This document shows, piece after piece, positions 54,918-64,000 of a stretch of 64,000 nucleotides of DNA (position 1 is its first letter; the number at the start of each line of letters is the position of its first letter). A model generated the notes under the pieces. That model worked only from the letters and a program-made list of their open reading frames with translations, was not told the origin of the DNA and did no database searches. Source of the stretch: an uncultured Actinomycetes bacterium (GTDB lineage Bacteria; Actinomycetota; Actinomycetes; Mycobacteriales; Nakamurellaceae); assembly GCA_937926105.1 (NCBI GenBank), contig CALANS010000139.1:1-64000 (forward strand), in the 5' to 3' direction. A program made the translations under genes and the position numbers.

Positions 54918-56645
54918 ATGTTCACCGCGCGCAAGGCCGGACCCCCACGGGTTCGGCGCACAGGCATCGTCGCACTGGCCGCCGCCGGGGCGCTGGCGAT
55001 GCTGCTGTCCGCCTGCACCACCGCCACCAGCGTGGATCAGATCTCGGAGTCTGGAACCTCGGACCAGTCCAGCAGCGCGGCCGCGCCCGCGACCTCCGGG
55101 AGCGCCGCCACGTCGGATGCCGGCGGCGACACGACGTCGGGAGCGGCCGGCGACACCAAGACGCTGACCATCGACTCCAGCTTCATCGTCACCAGCATGG
55201 ACCCCTCCCGGGCCGTCACGCCGACCCAGTCGGTGGCCACTCGGGCGATGTACGACACGCTGCTGCGCACCCACGGCGAGGACACCACACCCGAGCCCAG
55301 CGTCGCGAAGTCTTTTGACGCCTCCGACGACGCCAAGACCTACACCTTCCACCTGCGCGATGACGTGACCTTCGCCGACGGCAGCAAGCTGACCTCCGCC
55401 GACGTGCTGTTCTCCCTCCAGCGCCTGGCGGCACTCAAGCTGGGCGGCTCGTACCTGATGGACGGCCTGACCGTGACGGCGCCAGACCCGGCGACGGTGG
55501 TCATCTCGTCCAAGGACCCGAAGCCGGCCATCCCGATCATCGTCACCACCCCGGCGTTCGCGATCCTGAACTCGGCGATGGTCAAGGCCGCCGGCGGGAC
55601 CGACGCCAAGGACGCGCCGGAGAAGGACAAGGCCGATACCTGGTTCAACTCGCACTCTGCCGGTAGTGGCCCGTACATCCTGCAGTCGTACAAGACCGAC
55701 GACTCGATCACCCTGGTGCGCAACGACAAGTACTGGGGCGAGGACAAGGGCGAGTTCGACCGGGTGGTCATCCGGAACATGACCGCCGCCACCCAGCTGC
55801 TGAACGTGCAGCGTGGCAAGAACGAGATCGCGCTGGACCTGTCGGCCACGCAGAGCGCCTCGCTGAAGGGCAAGGACGGCGTCACCGTCCGCACCGACCC
55901 GTCGTCCTCGGTGTTCCGAGTGCAGATGAACATGGATCCGAAGGCGTCGACGGTAGCGGCCAACCCGCACATCCAGGCGGCCGTCCGTTACGGCATCAAC
56001 TACGACGCGATCGTGCAACTGGGCGGTGAGGGCGCCGTACAGGCCGCCGGCATCGTCCCGTCGACGCTGCCCGGTGCACTGCCCGCCTCGGAGGCCATCC
56101 ACCAGGACGTGGCCAAGGCCAAGGCCGAACTGGCCGCCTCCGGGATCGACAAGCCCAGCCTGACGATGACCTACCCGAGCGACATCAACGTCAACGGGCT
56201 GGAATTCGCCACGCTGGCCCAGCGGGTGGCCGCGGACCTGCAGGCGATCGGCTTCACCATCAAGCTGGAGGCCCAGCCGGTGGCGACGTACCTGCCGGAG
56301 TGGGTCAAGGGCAAGACAGAGATGACCCTGACCTACAACTACCCGGACTACATGGACTCGTCGTACTACTCCTCGTTCGTGCCTGGCACCAGTTCCGACA
56401 GCCAGCGGGCCGGGTGGAACACCGACGTGCCGGCGCTGAGCCAGCTGCGTGACGAGATCAACTCCACGGTGGACGACGCCAAGCGGGCGTCGCTCATGCA
56501 GGACCTGCAGCGCAAGTTCAACGAGAACAGCCCGTACATCCCACTGATGCAGACGGCGCAGACCGTGGTCAGCACGTCGAACCTGACGAACGTCGTCCTG
56601 GACCCGAGCTGGATCCTGGACGTCGCCGCCATCGGCACCAAGTAG
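54918..56645 (+). CDS. Oligopeptide ABC transporter substrate-binding lipoprotein
   Basis: 575 aa. Signal peptide with lipobox LLSAC (Cys 33), then a Ser/Ala/Gly-rich linker (about 40-80) and a family 5 solute-binding domain: MDPSRAVTPTQSVATRAMYD, YTFHLRDDVTFADGSKLT, GSGPYILQSY and AVRYGINYDAIVQ. Lipid-anchored outside the membrane, it captures peptides or similar compounds for the two permeases that follow. First gene of a six-gene operon ending with a DUF885 peptidase. Confidence 0.93.
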   Translation: MFTARKAGPPRVRRTGIVALAAAGALAMLLSACTTATSVDQISESGTSDQSSSAAAPATSGSAATSDAGGDTTSGAAGDTKTLTIDSSFIVTSMDPSRAVTPTQSVATRAMYDTLLRTHGEDTTPEPSVAKSFDASDDAKTYTFHLRDDVTFADGSKLTSADVLFSLQRLAALKLGGSYLMDGLTVTAPDPATVVISSKDPKPAIPIIVTTPAFAILNSAMVKAAGGTDAKDAPEKDKADTWFNSHSAGSGPYILQSYKTDDSITLVRNDKYWGEDKGEFDRVVIRNMTAATQLLNVQRGKNEIALDLSATQSASLKGKDGVTVRTDPSSSVFRVQMNMDPKASTVAANPHIQAAVRYGINYDAIVQLGGEGAVQAAGIVPSTLPGALPASEAIHQDVAKAKAELAASGIDKPSLTMTYPSDINVNGLEFATLAQRVAADLQAIGFTIKLEAQPVATYLPEWVKGKTEMTLTYNYPDYMDSSYYSSFVPGTSSDSQRAGWNTDVPALSQLRDEINSTVDDAKRASLMQDLQRKFNENSPYIPLMQTAQTVVSTSNLTNVVLDPSWILDVAAIGTK

Positions 56646-56657
56646 GACCGAACGGCA

Positions 56658-57728
56658 ATGACCCAGCAGACGGCGGTGTCACGCCCGGTCGATGCCCGAC
56701 CGGCGTGGCATCGCCGTCCGCTGCCGCGATTCGTGGCCAAGCGGCTGGCCGCGTCGGTGCTGATCCTGTTCGGGATCACCGTCATCTCCTTCCTGCTCAC
56801 CCAGGCCGTCCCCGGCGACCCGGCGCTGGCCAACCTGGGCCAGCGGGCCACCCCGGAGCAGATCGCCAACTACCACCGGGTGCACGGGCTGGACGACCCG
56901 CTGCCGGTGCAGTACGGCCGGTACCTGGTCAACCTGCTGCACGGCGACCTCGGCGTCTCGCAGCAGACGCACAACCCGGTGATGGCCGACCTTGGATCGT
57001 TCGTGCCGGCCACGCTGGAGCTGGCCCTGCTGGCCGTGGTGATCGCGGTCCTGGTCGGCGTCGGGTTCGGCGTGCTGGCCGCGCTGTATCGCGACCGGTG
57101 GCCGGACTACCTGCTGCGAATCGTGTCCCTGTCGGGGATCTCGGTCCCGGTGTTCTGGCTCGCGCTGGTGCTGCTGTACGTGTTCTTCTACCTGTGGTCG
57201 ATCCTGCCGGGCGGGTCGCGGCTGGATCCCGATCTGGTGCCGCCGGAGAAGGTCACCGGCATGTACACGGTGGACGCCTTGCTGCACGGCCAGTGGGGCA
57301 TCTTCGGCAACGCGTTCAGTCACCTGATCCTGCCGGCGGTGGTGCTGGCCGCATCCAGCATCGGGTTGCTCACCCGGTACACCCGCACCGCGGTGCTCGA
57401 GGTGATTGACCAGGACTACGTGCGCTCCGCCCGCGCCCAGGGCCTGCCCGAGCGCACCATCGTGTTCTCGCACGTGTTGCGGGCCGCGTTGCCGGCCGTG
57501 ATCACCGTGATCGGCCTGCTGTTCGCCAACGTGCTCACCGGCGCCGTGCTGGTGGAGAACATCTTCTCCTGGCCGGGTCTGGGACGGTATGGCTTCCACG
57601 CCGCCACCACGCTGGACCTGCCGGCCATCATGGGCGTGAGCCTGTTCGTGGCGCTGGTCTACCTGGTGGTGAACTTCGTCGTCGACCTGCTCTACGGCGT
57701 GCTCGACCCGAGGATCCGGGTGACATGA
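56658..57728 (+). CDS. Oligopeptide ABC permease (DppB/OppB type)
   Basis: 356 aa, six membrane segments. VTVISFLLTQAVPGDPAL near residues 38-55 and HGLDDPLPVQYGRYLVNLLHG are diagnostic for the DppB family, and RSARAQGLPERTIVFSHVLR is the ATPase-binding EAA loop. Overlaps the next permease gene by 4 bp (ATGA). Confidence 0.95.
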   Translation: MTQQTAVSRPVDARPAWHRRPLPRFVAKRLAASVLILFGITVISFLLTQAVPGDPALANLGQRATPEQIANYHRVHGLDDPLPVQYGRYLVNLLHGDLGVSQQTHNPVMADLGSFVPATLELALLAVVIAVLVGVGFGVLAALYRDRWPDYLLRIVSLSGISVPVFWLALVLLYVFFYLWSILPGGSRLDPDLVPPEKVTGMYTVDALLHGQWGIFGNAFSHLILPAVVLAASSIGLLTRYTRTAVLEVIDQDYVRSARAQGLPERTIVFSHVLRAALPAVITVIGLLFANVLTGAVLVENIFSWPGLGRYGFHAATTLDLPAIMGVSLFVALVYLVVNFVVDLLYGVLDPRIRVT

Positions 57729-58630
57729 CAGACCTGCAGACCCGTCCCGCCGCGCCGGATCCCGGAGTGCGGCTGCCCCTTCGGCTGCGCCGCCGGCGGT
57801 TGCCTGCCTCGATGCGCCGGCCGCTGGCGATCATCGGCATGGTGGTGGTGCTGGCGTGGGTGGTGGCCATCTTCGCCGCGCCGCTGCTGGCCCCGCAGAA
57901 CCCGGTCGAACCGACGATGGACCTGTTGCAGGCGCCGTCCGGGGCGCACTGGTTCGGCACCGACGAATTGGGCCGTGATGTGTTCGCCCGGGTGATCTAC
58001 GCGTCCCGGGTGTCGTTGCCGCTGGCGTTCCTGCTGGTGGTGCTGGCCGTGGTCATCGGCGGCATCATCGGCGCGATCGCCGGGTTCTTCGGCGGCTGGG
58101 TGGACAGCGTGCTGATGCGCGTGGTCGATATCGTGTTCGCCTTCCCGGCGATCGTGCTGGCCATGGTGGTGACGGCGGTCCTCGGGCCGGGCCTGCAAAA
58201 TGCCGTGCTGGCACTGGCTCTGGTCACCTGGCCCACCTATGCCCGGGTGGTGCGCGGGCTGGTGCTGTCGGCCGGCCAGGCCGAATACGTGCAGTCCGCG
58301 CGACTGCTGGGCGCCTCCACCACCCGCACGCTGCGCAAGGACATCGCCCCCAACGTGGTGGGTCCGGTGTTGGTGCTGGGCACGCTGGACATCGGCAACG
58401 CGGTGCTACTGCTGGCCGGGCTGTCCTTCCTGGGCCTGGGCGCCCAGCCGCCCGATCCGGAGTGGGGCTCGATGGTGTCCTCGGGCACCACGCACTTTCA
58501 GGCCTGGTGGATCGGCACCTTTCCCGGGCTGGCCATCTTCACGCTGGTGCTGGCCTTCAACTTCCTGGGCGACAGCCTGCGCGACGCCATCGATCCGCGC
58601 AGCACCTGGGGCAGCGGGGAGCGGGCATGA
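57725..58630 (+). CDS. Oligopeptide ABC permease (DppC/OppC type)
   Basis: 301 aa, six membrane segments. An N-terminal Arg-rich stretch, then WFGTDELGRDVFARVIYASR and the EAA loop QSARLLGASTTRTLRKDIAP. The C-terminal GLSFLGLGAQPPDPEWGSM is typical for DppC. Coupled to DppB (overlap) and to the following ATPase (overlap). Confidence 0.95.
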   Translation: MTDLQTRPAAPDPGVRLPLRLRRRRLPASMRRPLAIIGMVVVLAWVVAIFAAPLLAPQNPVEPTMDLLQAPSGAHWFGTDELGRDVFARVIYASRVSLPLAFLLVVLAVVIGGIIGAIAGFFGGWVDSVLMRVVDIVFAFPAIVLAMVVTAVLGPGLQNAVLALALVTWPTYARVVRGLVLSAGQAEYVQSARLLGASTTRTLRKDIAPNVVGPVLVLGTLDIGNAVLLLAGLSFLGLGAQPPDPEWGSMVSSGTTHFQAWWIGTFPGLAIFTLVLAFNFLGDSLRDAIDPRSTWGSGERA

Positions 58631-59622
58631 CGGCGCTGGTCGAGGTCGAGAACCTGCGCGTCCGGCTGCCCGGCCCCGGCGGGCCGGTGACGATCGTGGA
58701 CGGGCTGGACTTCACCGTGGATGAGGGCGAGACATTCGGCCTGGCGGGGGAGAGTGGCAGTGGCAAGACGATGACGGCGCTGGCGCTGTTGCGCCTGCTG
58801 CCGCCGCGGGCCATCGTGCAGGGCCGGATCGTCTACCAGGGCAAGGATCTGCTCGCCCTGGACAACAAAGAGATGCGGTCGGTCCGGGGCCGGGAGATCT
58901 CGATGGTCTTCCAGGATCCGATGACCTCGCTGCACCCGATGCTGACCGTCGGCAAGATTCTCACCGCCCAGCTGCGCCACCACTTCGGGGTCGGCAAGGC
59001 GGAGGCGCGCCGTCGCGCCGTCGAGATGCTCGCCGAGGTACGCATTCCCGATCCCGAGGGAAGCCTCGCCAGCTTCCCGCACCAGTTCTCCGGCGGCATG
59101 CGGCAGCGGATCGCCATCGCCGGCGCGCTGATGTGCCGGCCCAAGCTGCTGATCGCGGACGAGCCGACCACGGCGTTGGACGTCACGGTGCAGGCCGGCG
59201 TGATCGGCCTGTTGGAGCGGCTGCAGCGCGAGAACGGGCTGTCCGTCGTGCTGATCACGCACGATCTCGGGGTGATGAGCGCGGCTGCCGACCGGCTGAC
59301 CGTGATGTATGCCGGACGCATCGTCGAATCGGGCACCACGGCGCGCGTCCTGCAGCAGCCGCAGCACCCGTACACCGAGGGGCTGCTGGCCGCGTTGCCC
59401 CAGCCCGACCGATCCGACGACGAACTGGTGCCCATCCCGGGCAGCCCGCCGGTACCCAGCGACCTCCCCTCGGGGTGCGCGTTCCACCCGCGGTGCCCGA
59501 AGGCCGTGGACTCGTGTCGGGCCGAGATCCCCGAACTGGTCACGGTTCCCGGCGGGCGGCTGGCCTGCCCGGTGGCGTTGGCGGCGCTGGGGGCGAGCGT
59601 GTCGGGAGAGACGACGTCGTGA
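58627..59622 (+). CDS. Oligopeptide ABC ATPase (DppD/OppD type)
   Basis: 331 aa from ATG 58627. Walker A GESGSGKTMT, Q-loop MVFQDPMTSLHPM, signature FSGGMRQRI, Walker B LLIADEPTTALDV, and the C-terminal oligopeptide-ATPase extension with the three-Cys pattern GCAFHPRCPKAVDSC. Powers peptide uptake. Confidence 0.95.
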   Translation: MTALVEVENLRVRLPGPGGPVTIVDGLDFTVDEGETFGLAGESGSGKTMTALALLRLLPPRAIVQGRIVYQGKDLLALDNKEMRSVRGREISMVFQDPMTSLHPMLTVGKILTAQLRHHFGVGKAEARRRAVEMLAEVRIPDPEGSLASFPHQFSGGMRQRIAIAGALMCRPKLLIADEPTTALDVTVQAGVIGLLERLQRENGLSVVLITHDLGVMSAAADRLTVMYAGRIVESGTTARVLQQPQHPYTEGLLAALPQPDRSDDELVPIPGSPPVPSDLPSGCAFHPRCPKAVDSCRAEIPELVTVPGGRLACPVALAALGASVSGETTS

Positions 59623-59722
59623 CAGGGATCTTCGCGGGTTTGATGCACGCTTCCGTGCCCGCCGAAGGGGCAAGATCGTGCTTGAAAGCCGCGAGCATCG
59701 GATCGGGGCCGGAGGTGGCGCC

Positions 59723-60709
59723 ATGACCGCGCTCGAACTGACCGACGTAGAGGTCGTCTACCAGCGCCGTCACCGCTCCCCGGTGCGCGCCGTCGCCGGC
59801 GCCAGCGTGTCGGTGGAGCGCGGCCAGATCGTCGGGCTGGTCGGCGAGAGTGGTTGCGGCAAGTCGACCCTCGCCCGGGCGGCGGTCGGGCTGGTGCCGC
59901 CCAGTGCCGGCACCGTGATGTTCCAAGGGCGACCGGTGACGCCACTCGGCCGGCGGTCGCGCAGCGCCGAGCTGGCCCGGCTGCAGATGGTATTTCAGGA
60001 CCCGATGTCGTCGCTGAACCCGCGACGCACGGTCGGATCGCAGCTGGCCGACGCGCTGGACATCCTGGACCTGCTGCCCCGACCGCAGCGGGCCGGCCGG
60101 ATCACCGAGTTGCTGGGGCAGGTGGGGTTGTCGGCGAGCGCCCGGAACCGATACCCGCACCAGTTCTCCGGCGGGCAGCGGCAGCGCATCGCGATCGCCC
60201 GGGCGCTGGCCGCGGACCCGTCCGTGATCGTGCTGGACGAGCCGCTGTCCGCGCTGGACGCCTCGGCGCAGGCGCAGGTGGCGAACCTGCTGGTGCAACT
60301 GTGCCGGACGCTGGACATCGGCATGCTGCTGATCTCCCATGACCTGGCCATCGTCAACCAGATCGCCGACGAGGTGGCGGTGATGTACCTCGGGCTGATC
60401 GTGGAGCAGGCGCCGACCGGGGAGCTGTGGCGGTCCCCGCGGCATCCCTATACCGAGGCGCTGATCGGCGCGATACCCCATGCGGATGGCCTGAAGTCGC
60501 AGCCGACGATCCTGCCCGGGGAGGTGCCGGACCCGGCGGCCCCGCCGGCGGGCTGTCGGTTCCACACCCGCTGCCCGTTGGCCTTCGACAGATGCCGCAC
60601 GGAGGTGCCGCCACTGATCAGCATCGAGCCAGACCGGACGCAGGCGTGCTGGCTGCAGCGCACCGGGGACGCCGGCGAGCCAGTGGTGGCCTCGGTCGAG
60701 TCGGTGTGA
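59723..60709 (+). CDS. Oligopeptide ABC ATPase (DppF/OppF type)
   Basis: 328 aa, ATG 59723 with GGAGG 7 bp upstream; 100 bp of non-coding sequence separates it from the DppD gene. Walker A GESGCGKST, Q-loop MVFQDPMSSLNP, signature FSGGQRQRI, Walker B VIVLDEPLSALDA, and the C-terminal extension GCRFHTRCPLAFDRC. Its stop overlaps the GTG of the DUF885 gene (GTGTGA), so importer and peptidase are coupled. Confidence 0.95.
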   Translation: MTALELTDVEVVYQRRHRSPVRAVAGASVSVERGQIVGLVGESGCGKSTLARAAVGLVPPSAGTVMFQGRPVTPLGRRSRSAELARLQMVFQDPMSSLNPRRTVGSQLADALDILDLLPRPQRAGRITELLGQVGLSASARNRYPHQFSGGQRQRIAIARALAADPSVIVLDEPLSALDASAQAQVANLLVQLCRTLDIGMLLISHDLAIVNQIADEVAVMYLGLIVEQAPTGELWRSPRHPYTEALIGAIPHADGLKSQPTILPGEVPDPAAPPAGCRFHTRCPLAFDRCRTEVPPLISIEPDRTQACWLQRTGDAGEPVVASVESV

Positions 60710-62388
60710 GCCCGCCGATCGCGTCCCGTGAGGAGCGCATGCTGGCGCTGTATTTCGCGCGCCGGCCACTGTCCGCCGCGCAGCTCGGCGGCGGGCTGTG
60801 GGACGGCCGGCTGCCCCCGGTCGGTCCGGACCGGACCGCGGACCTGATCGCCGGTTTGCGCGAGCTCCGTCGCGACCTGGCCGGGTGGCTGGCCGACGTC
60901 GACGCGACGCGGGAACCGTCACCCCACGGGTCCAGGGAGGAAAGCCTCGTCACCGCCCGGTTGATGCACGAGATCGCCGGGTACGAACTCGCCGCGCTGC
61001 GCGCCGGCTGGGACCGGTTCACCGTGTCACCGCTACCCGAGGCCGGGTTGGCTTCGGCGCTGCTGACCTTCCTGCCCTATGCCAGCGTTGGCCGCGAACG
61101 GGATGGCGACCTGTTCGCCCGCGCCTGCTCCCAGATCGCCGGCGTGCTGGACGCCTCCGCCCGGGAATTGGCTGCCGGTCGAGCGGGCGGGCAGCTCCCG
61201 GTGGCCCGACTGGTGCGACGCTCGGTCGACCAGATCGATGCCTACCTGAGCGGTCCGATCGAGACCGACCGCTACCTCACGGCGACCGCGGACCTGACGA
61301 ATTCGCTGCGCGGGCGAGTTCGACGCCTGGTGACCGAGGAGATCCGGCCAGCATTCGCGCGATATCGAGACGAGTTGGCGGGCCCGGTGCTGGGCTCCGC
61401 ACGAGACGACGACCAGCCCGGCCTGGCTTTCGTTCCCGGCGGCCAGCAGATCTACACCGCGGCCATCCGCGGTCACACGACCCTGGACATCACGGCCGAC
61501 GAGGCGCACCAGATCGGCCTCCAGCAGGTGCAGCGCTGGCGCGATGTCGCCCGGGCGATCGCCGAAAGCCTGCGCTGGGAAACAGGTTTCGACGCGGTCC
61601 GGGACAGGCTGCGTTCCAGCCCGGCGCTGTTTTTCACCAGCGGTGACGAGATCGAACGGGCCGCCCGGACGGCGCTGCGGCGCGCCGAGCAGGCGGCGCC
61701 GGTCTGGATCGGGCCGTTACCGTCGGTCGCCTGCGAGGTGCTCGCCATGGACCCGGTCGAGTCGCCGCACGGCGTGCTCGGCCACTACGAAACCGCGCCG
61801 TTGGACCGGAGCCGTCCGGCCCGCTACTGGGTGAACGTCGTCGACCCGCGGAGCCGGCCACGGTACGAGGCGGAGGCGCTGGCCTTTCACGAATCCGTGC
61901 CGGGGCACCACCTGGAGATCGCGGGCAGCCAGGAACGCCCGTCACCGTCGAAGTTCCGGCAGCTGGTCGAGATCCTGCCCTACAGCGAGGGCTGGGGACT
62001 GTACGCGGAGGGGCTGGCCGACGAGATGGGGCTGTACTCCGGCCCGCTGGACCGGCTGGGCATGGTGTCCTTCGCGCTGTGGCGGGCCTGCCGGCTGGTC
62101 GTCGACACCGGCCTGCACGCCCAGGGATGGACCCGTCGACGTGCGGTGGAGTACCTGTGGCGCAACACGATGCTCACCCGGGCCAACATCGACAACGAGG
62201 TGGACAGGTACATCGCGCACCCGGGCTCGGCACTGGGGTACCTGCTCGGCCGGCTGACCATCGAGAAGATCCGGGGCGACCTCGTCGGCGACGGTGCCGA
62301 TCCGGCACGGCTGCGCGCGTTTCACCGGCGACTGCTGGACGGCGGCCCGCTGACCATGTCCCTGCTGACGGAGCGGCTCTGCCGATAG
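60706..62388 (+). CDS. DUF885 family zinc peptidase-like protein
   Basis: 560 aa from GTG 60706, overlapping the ATPase stop; ATG 60739 is an alternative. Helical protein with the DUF885 signature FHESVPGHHLEIAG (His 395, Glu 396, His 402 region) and, about 30 residues on, SEGWGLYAEGLADEMGLY, whose Glu is the likely third zinc ligand. Domain length and motif order fit the family. No signal peptide: peptides would be cleaved after import. Second DUF885 gene flanking the importer. Confidence 0.85.
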   Translation: MSPPIASREERMLALYFARRPLSAAQLGGGLWDGRLPPVGPDRTADLIAGLRELRRDLAGWLADVDATREPSPHGSREESLVTARLMHEIAGYELAALRAGWDRFTVSPLPEAGLASALLTFLPYASVGRERDGDLFARACSQIAGVLDASARELAAGRAGGQLPVARLVRRSVDQIDAYLSGPIETDRYLTATADLTNSLRGRVRRLVTEEIRPAFARYRDELAGPVLGSARDDDQPGLAFVPGGQQIYTAAIRGHTTLDITADEAHQIGLQQVQRWRDVARAIAESLRWETGFDAVRDRLRSSPALFFTSGDEIERAARTALRRAEQAAPVWIGPLPSVACEVLAMDPVESPHGVLGHYETAPLDRSRPARYWVNVVDPRSRPRYEAEALAFHESVPGHHLEIAGSQERPSPSKFRQLVEILPYSEGWGLYAEGLADEMGLYSGPLDRLGMVSFALWRACRLVVDTGLHAQGWTRRRAVEYLWRNTMLTRANIDNEVDRYIAHPGSALGYLLGRLTIEKIRGDLVGDGADPARLRAFHRRLLDGGPLTMSLLTERLCR

Positions 62389-62406
62389 CGAACAGCGAGC
62401 GTCGTC

Positions 62407-62958
62407 GTGAGCCACCAGAACACCGCCGGGCCTAGCCTGAAAACCATGACGATCCGCGCGCTGCCGTCGCCGTCCGATCGAGTGCGACGCCGGGCCCGGC
62501 CGCTCTGGCGGCAACTGGCGGGGGACGTCCTGCGGGAGCATCGCCTGGACGCCGGCCTGCGACTGCGCGATGTGGCCGAGCGCGCCGGCATGTCGACCCA
62601 GTACCTGTCCGAGGTCGAGCGCGGTCGCAAGGAACCGTCGTCGGAGATGCTGGAGTCGATCTGCGGGGCACTCGGGGTGGACCTGCTGGACCTGGTGCGA
62701 GGGGTCGGCCGTCGGCTCGCGGTGTCCGGACCGGCGCGCCGCGAGCCGCTGCGAGTGGGAGCGGCCGACTGGTGGCCCCAGGATGGCTCGGTGCCGGGGC
62801 GTGCGGTGACCGGTGGGCTCGATCGTCCTCGGGGTGCGCGGCTGGCGCTCGAGACCCGCCGCATCGCAGGGGATCTCACGACTACCCCGGTCGCCGATCG
62901 GCGCGTTCGCGCTCCCATTCGCGCCGTACCTCGCCCGGTGATACAGCTGGCGGCGTAG
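62407..62958 (+). CDS. ClgR-like XRE family transcriptional regulator
   Basis: 183 aa from GTG 62407, or 170 aa from ATG 62446. The HTH spans about residues 40-95: GDVLREHRLDAGLRLRDVAE, then STQYLSEVERGRKEPSSEML and LGVDLLDLVRG, very close to ClgR/PopR regulators that control Clp protease genes in actinobacteria. The C-terminal part is Arg/Pro-rich and not conserved-looking. It lies 18 bp after the peptidase gene on the same strand, so it may be part of the regulon or its regulator, but the family is not known to bind the TGACGATCGTCA palindrome. Confidence 0.8.
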   Translation: MSHQNTAGPSLKTMTIRALPSPSDRVRRRARPLWRQLAGDVLREHRLDAGLRLRDVAERAGMSTQYLSEVERGRKEPSSEMLESICGALGVDLLDLVRGVGRRLAVSGPARREPLRVGAADWWPQDGSVPGRAVTGGLDRPRGARLALETRRIAGDLTTTPVADRRVRAPIRAVPRPVIQLAA

Positions 62959-63052
62959 CTGCCGCCCACCGACCCGTGACCGTGCCGGACCCCCGTGCGG
63001 CCGTGTCGGCGCTGCGGCGCTCCCCACGATAGGCGCGGCGCCGGATCCGGCC

Positions 63053-64000
63053 TCAGTGCACGGCGTTGATGGCGCGTAGGTATTTGGATCCGAAGCCCAG
63101 CAGGACCGCCAGCGCGGCGGCGACGCAGATCGCGCCGAACCAGAACGGCACCGGCCACCCCAGCGATTCGCCGAGCTTGGTGCAGACCCACGGCGACACC
63201 GCTCCGCCCAGGAACCGCACGAAGTTGTAGCCGGCCGACGCGACCGGTCGGGGCACCGGGGCGATGTTCATCGCGGACTGGGTGAACAGGGTGTTCAGCA
63301 CGCCCAGCGGCGCGCCGCAGACGATCACCAGCACGATGACCCCGCCGGTGCTGCCGGCGCTCACGGCCAGTGCGACCCCGACCAGGATCACCGAGAAGAC
63401 CCCGATGGCCAGCGCGAACGAGGTGATCAGCCCGAACCGGCGGTGCATCCACGGCGCGCCCCACACGGCGAAGATGCCGACCAGCACCCCCCAGCCGAAG
63501 AACATGTAGCCGATGCCATAGGTGCCCAGCGGGACGGCGAATGGGGTGGTGGCGATCACCGCGAAGAACCCGCCGTTGTACAGCAGGGCGGCGATCCCCA
63601 TCACCAGCAATCCGCCGTGGCCCAGTGCTCGCAACGGGGCCACCAGGGTGACGCCGTGCGTCACTTGGACTCTGTCCTTGAGGAAGAACACGATCGCGAT
63701 CAGCGCGATCGCCATCAGCGCGGCCACCCCGAAGAACGGCAGCCGCCACTGGATGTCGCCGAGCACGGCGCCGACCAGCGGCCCGGCCGAGATGCCGATG
63801 CCCAGCGCCGCCTCGTACAGGGTGATCGCCTTCTCGGCACCGCCCCGGGCCACGGCCACGATCGCGGCCAGCGCGGTCGCGATGAACAGCGCGTTGCCCA
63901 GGCCCCAGCCCGCCCGCCAGCCGATGAGCGCCGCCACCGTCGGGGAGGTGCCGGCCAGCGAGGAGAACACGATGATCACGACGAGCCCGATGATCAGCGT
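63053..64000 (-). CDS. MFS transporter, partial (N-terminus outside window)
   Basis: About 315 residues of a membrane protein, open to the window edge on the N-terminal side. Around nine hydrophobic segments are visible. FIATALAAIVAVARGGAEKAI is followed by the GISAGPLVGAVLGDIQWRLPF loop typical of DHA1-type drug-efflux MFS proteins. A mid-protein basic loop (FLKDRVQVTH) precedes the second half, and the C-terminus is short. Probably a drug or metabolite exporter. Its relation to the peptide operon is unclear. Confidence 0.85.
   Translation of the reverse strand, partial: TLIIGLVVIIVFSSLAGTSPTVAALIGWRAGWGLGNALFIATALAAIVAVARGGAEKAITLYEAALGIGISAGPLVGAVLGDIQWRLPFFGVAALMAIALIAIVFFLKDRVQVTHGVTLVAPLRALGHGGLLVMGIAALLYNGGFFAVIATTPFAVPLGTYGIGYMFFGWGVLVGIFAVWGAPWMHRRFGLITSFALAIGVFSVILVGVALAVSAGSTGGVIVLVIVCGAPLGVLNTLFTQSAMNIAPVPRPVASAGYNFVRFLGGAVSPWVCTKLGESLGWPVPFWFGAICVAAALAVLLGFGSKYLRAINAVH

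Noticed and set aside
62407..62958. XRE protein as the regulator binding TGACGATCGTCA
   Set aside because: ClgR-type regulators recognise a different box as far as I know, and no TGACGATCGTCA copy lies before this gene; proximity alone is not enough.

Overview
The window reads as chromosomal DNA of a high-GC Gram-positive actinobacterium. Genes are very GC-rich with many GTG starts (one TTG), there is a DUF222/13E12-type HNH protein with an actinobacterial LexA box, an F420/FMN LLM-class oxidoreductase, and CDP-glycerol-type wall polymer transferases. The genus cannot be fixed from sequence alone. No rRNA, tRNA, CRISPR array or intact transposase was seen.

Region 1 (1-4.3 kb) is a small accessory/conflict island. 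It holds a decayed polymorphic-toxin C-terminus (two frameshifts), a probable immunity gene, a DUF6980-like zinc protein, an orphan 87-aa protein, a class II Fic protein, and a HipBA module whose hipB is intact (two matching operators) but whose hipA has lost most of its kinase domain.

Region 2 (4.5-45 kb) is a large surface-glycopolymer locus. It contains five proteins with CDP-glycerol glycerophosphotransferase-like domains in two motif subfamilies, a LicC-like nucleotidyltransferase, a TarGH-type ABC exporter, GT2, GT4 and GT-D glycosyltransferases, two OafA-type acyltransferases with SGNH domains, and dTDP-rhamnose genes (rmlA, rmlB, and a fused rmlC-rmlD). It also has a UDP-glucose dehydrogenase-like gene. 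Embedded in it are four sulfotransferase-like genes and a full PAPS supply/recycling set (cysD, cysN, a CysC fusion, cysQ) plus a TauE/SafE permease. No cysH/cysI-type reductase lies nearby. The simplest reading is that this locus makes and exports a sulfated, teichoic-acid-like or rhamnose/uronate-containing polymer. A DUF222/HNH gene with an SOS box interrupts it.

Region 3 (45-64 kb) is catabolic. A flavin reductase / RidA / LLM monooxygenase operon (with a nearby alpha/beta hydrolase) is divergent from a small-protein / GCS2 ligase / methyltransferase operon. Then come an S9 prolyl-oligopeptidase, a DUF885 peptidase, an oligopeptide ABC importer operon ending in a second DUF885 peptidase, a ClgR-like XRE regulator and a partial MFS exporter. 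An identical 14-base sequence containing the perfect palindrome TGACGATCGTCA sits at three promoters (48.4, 50.9 and 54.8 kb) and would tie these operons into one regulon for uptake and breakdown of a peptide-like or nitrogenous substrate.

The chromosome also carries several in-phase minisatellites (18, 27 and 60 bp units) inside or at the ends of genes. The most striking is a triplicated stop/start junction at 50.05-50.23 kb that carries a Shine-Dalgarno and GTG in each copy.
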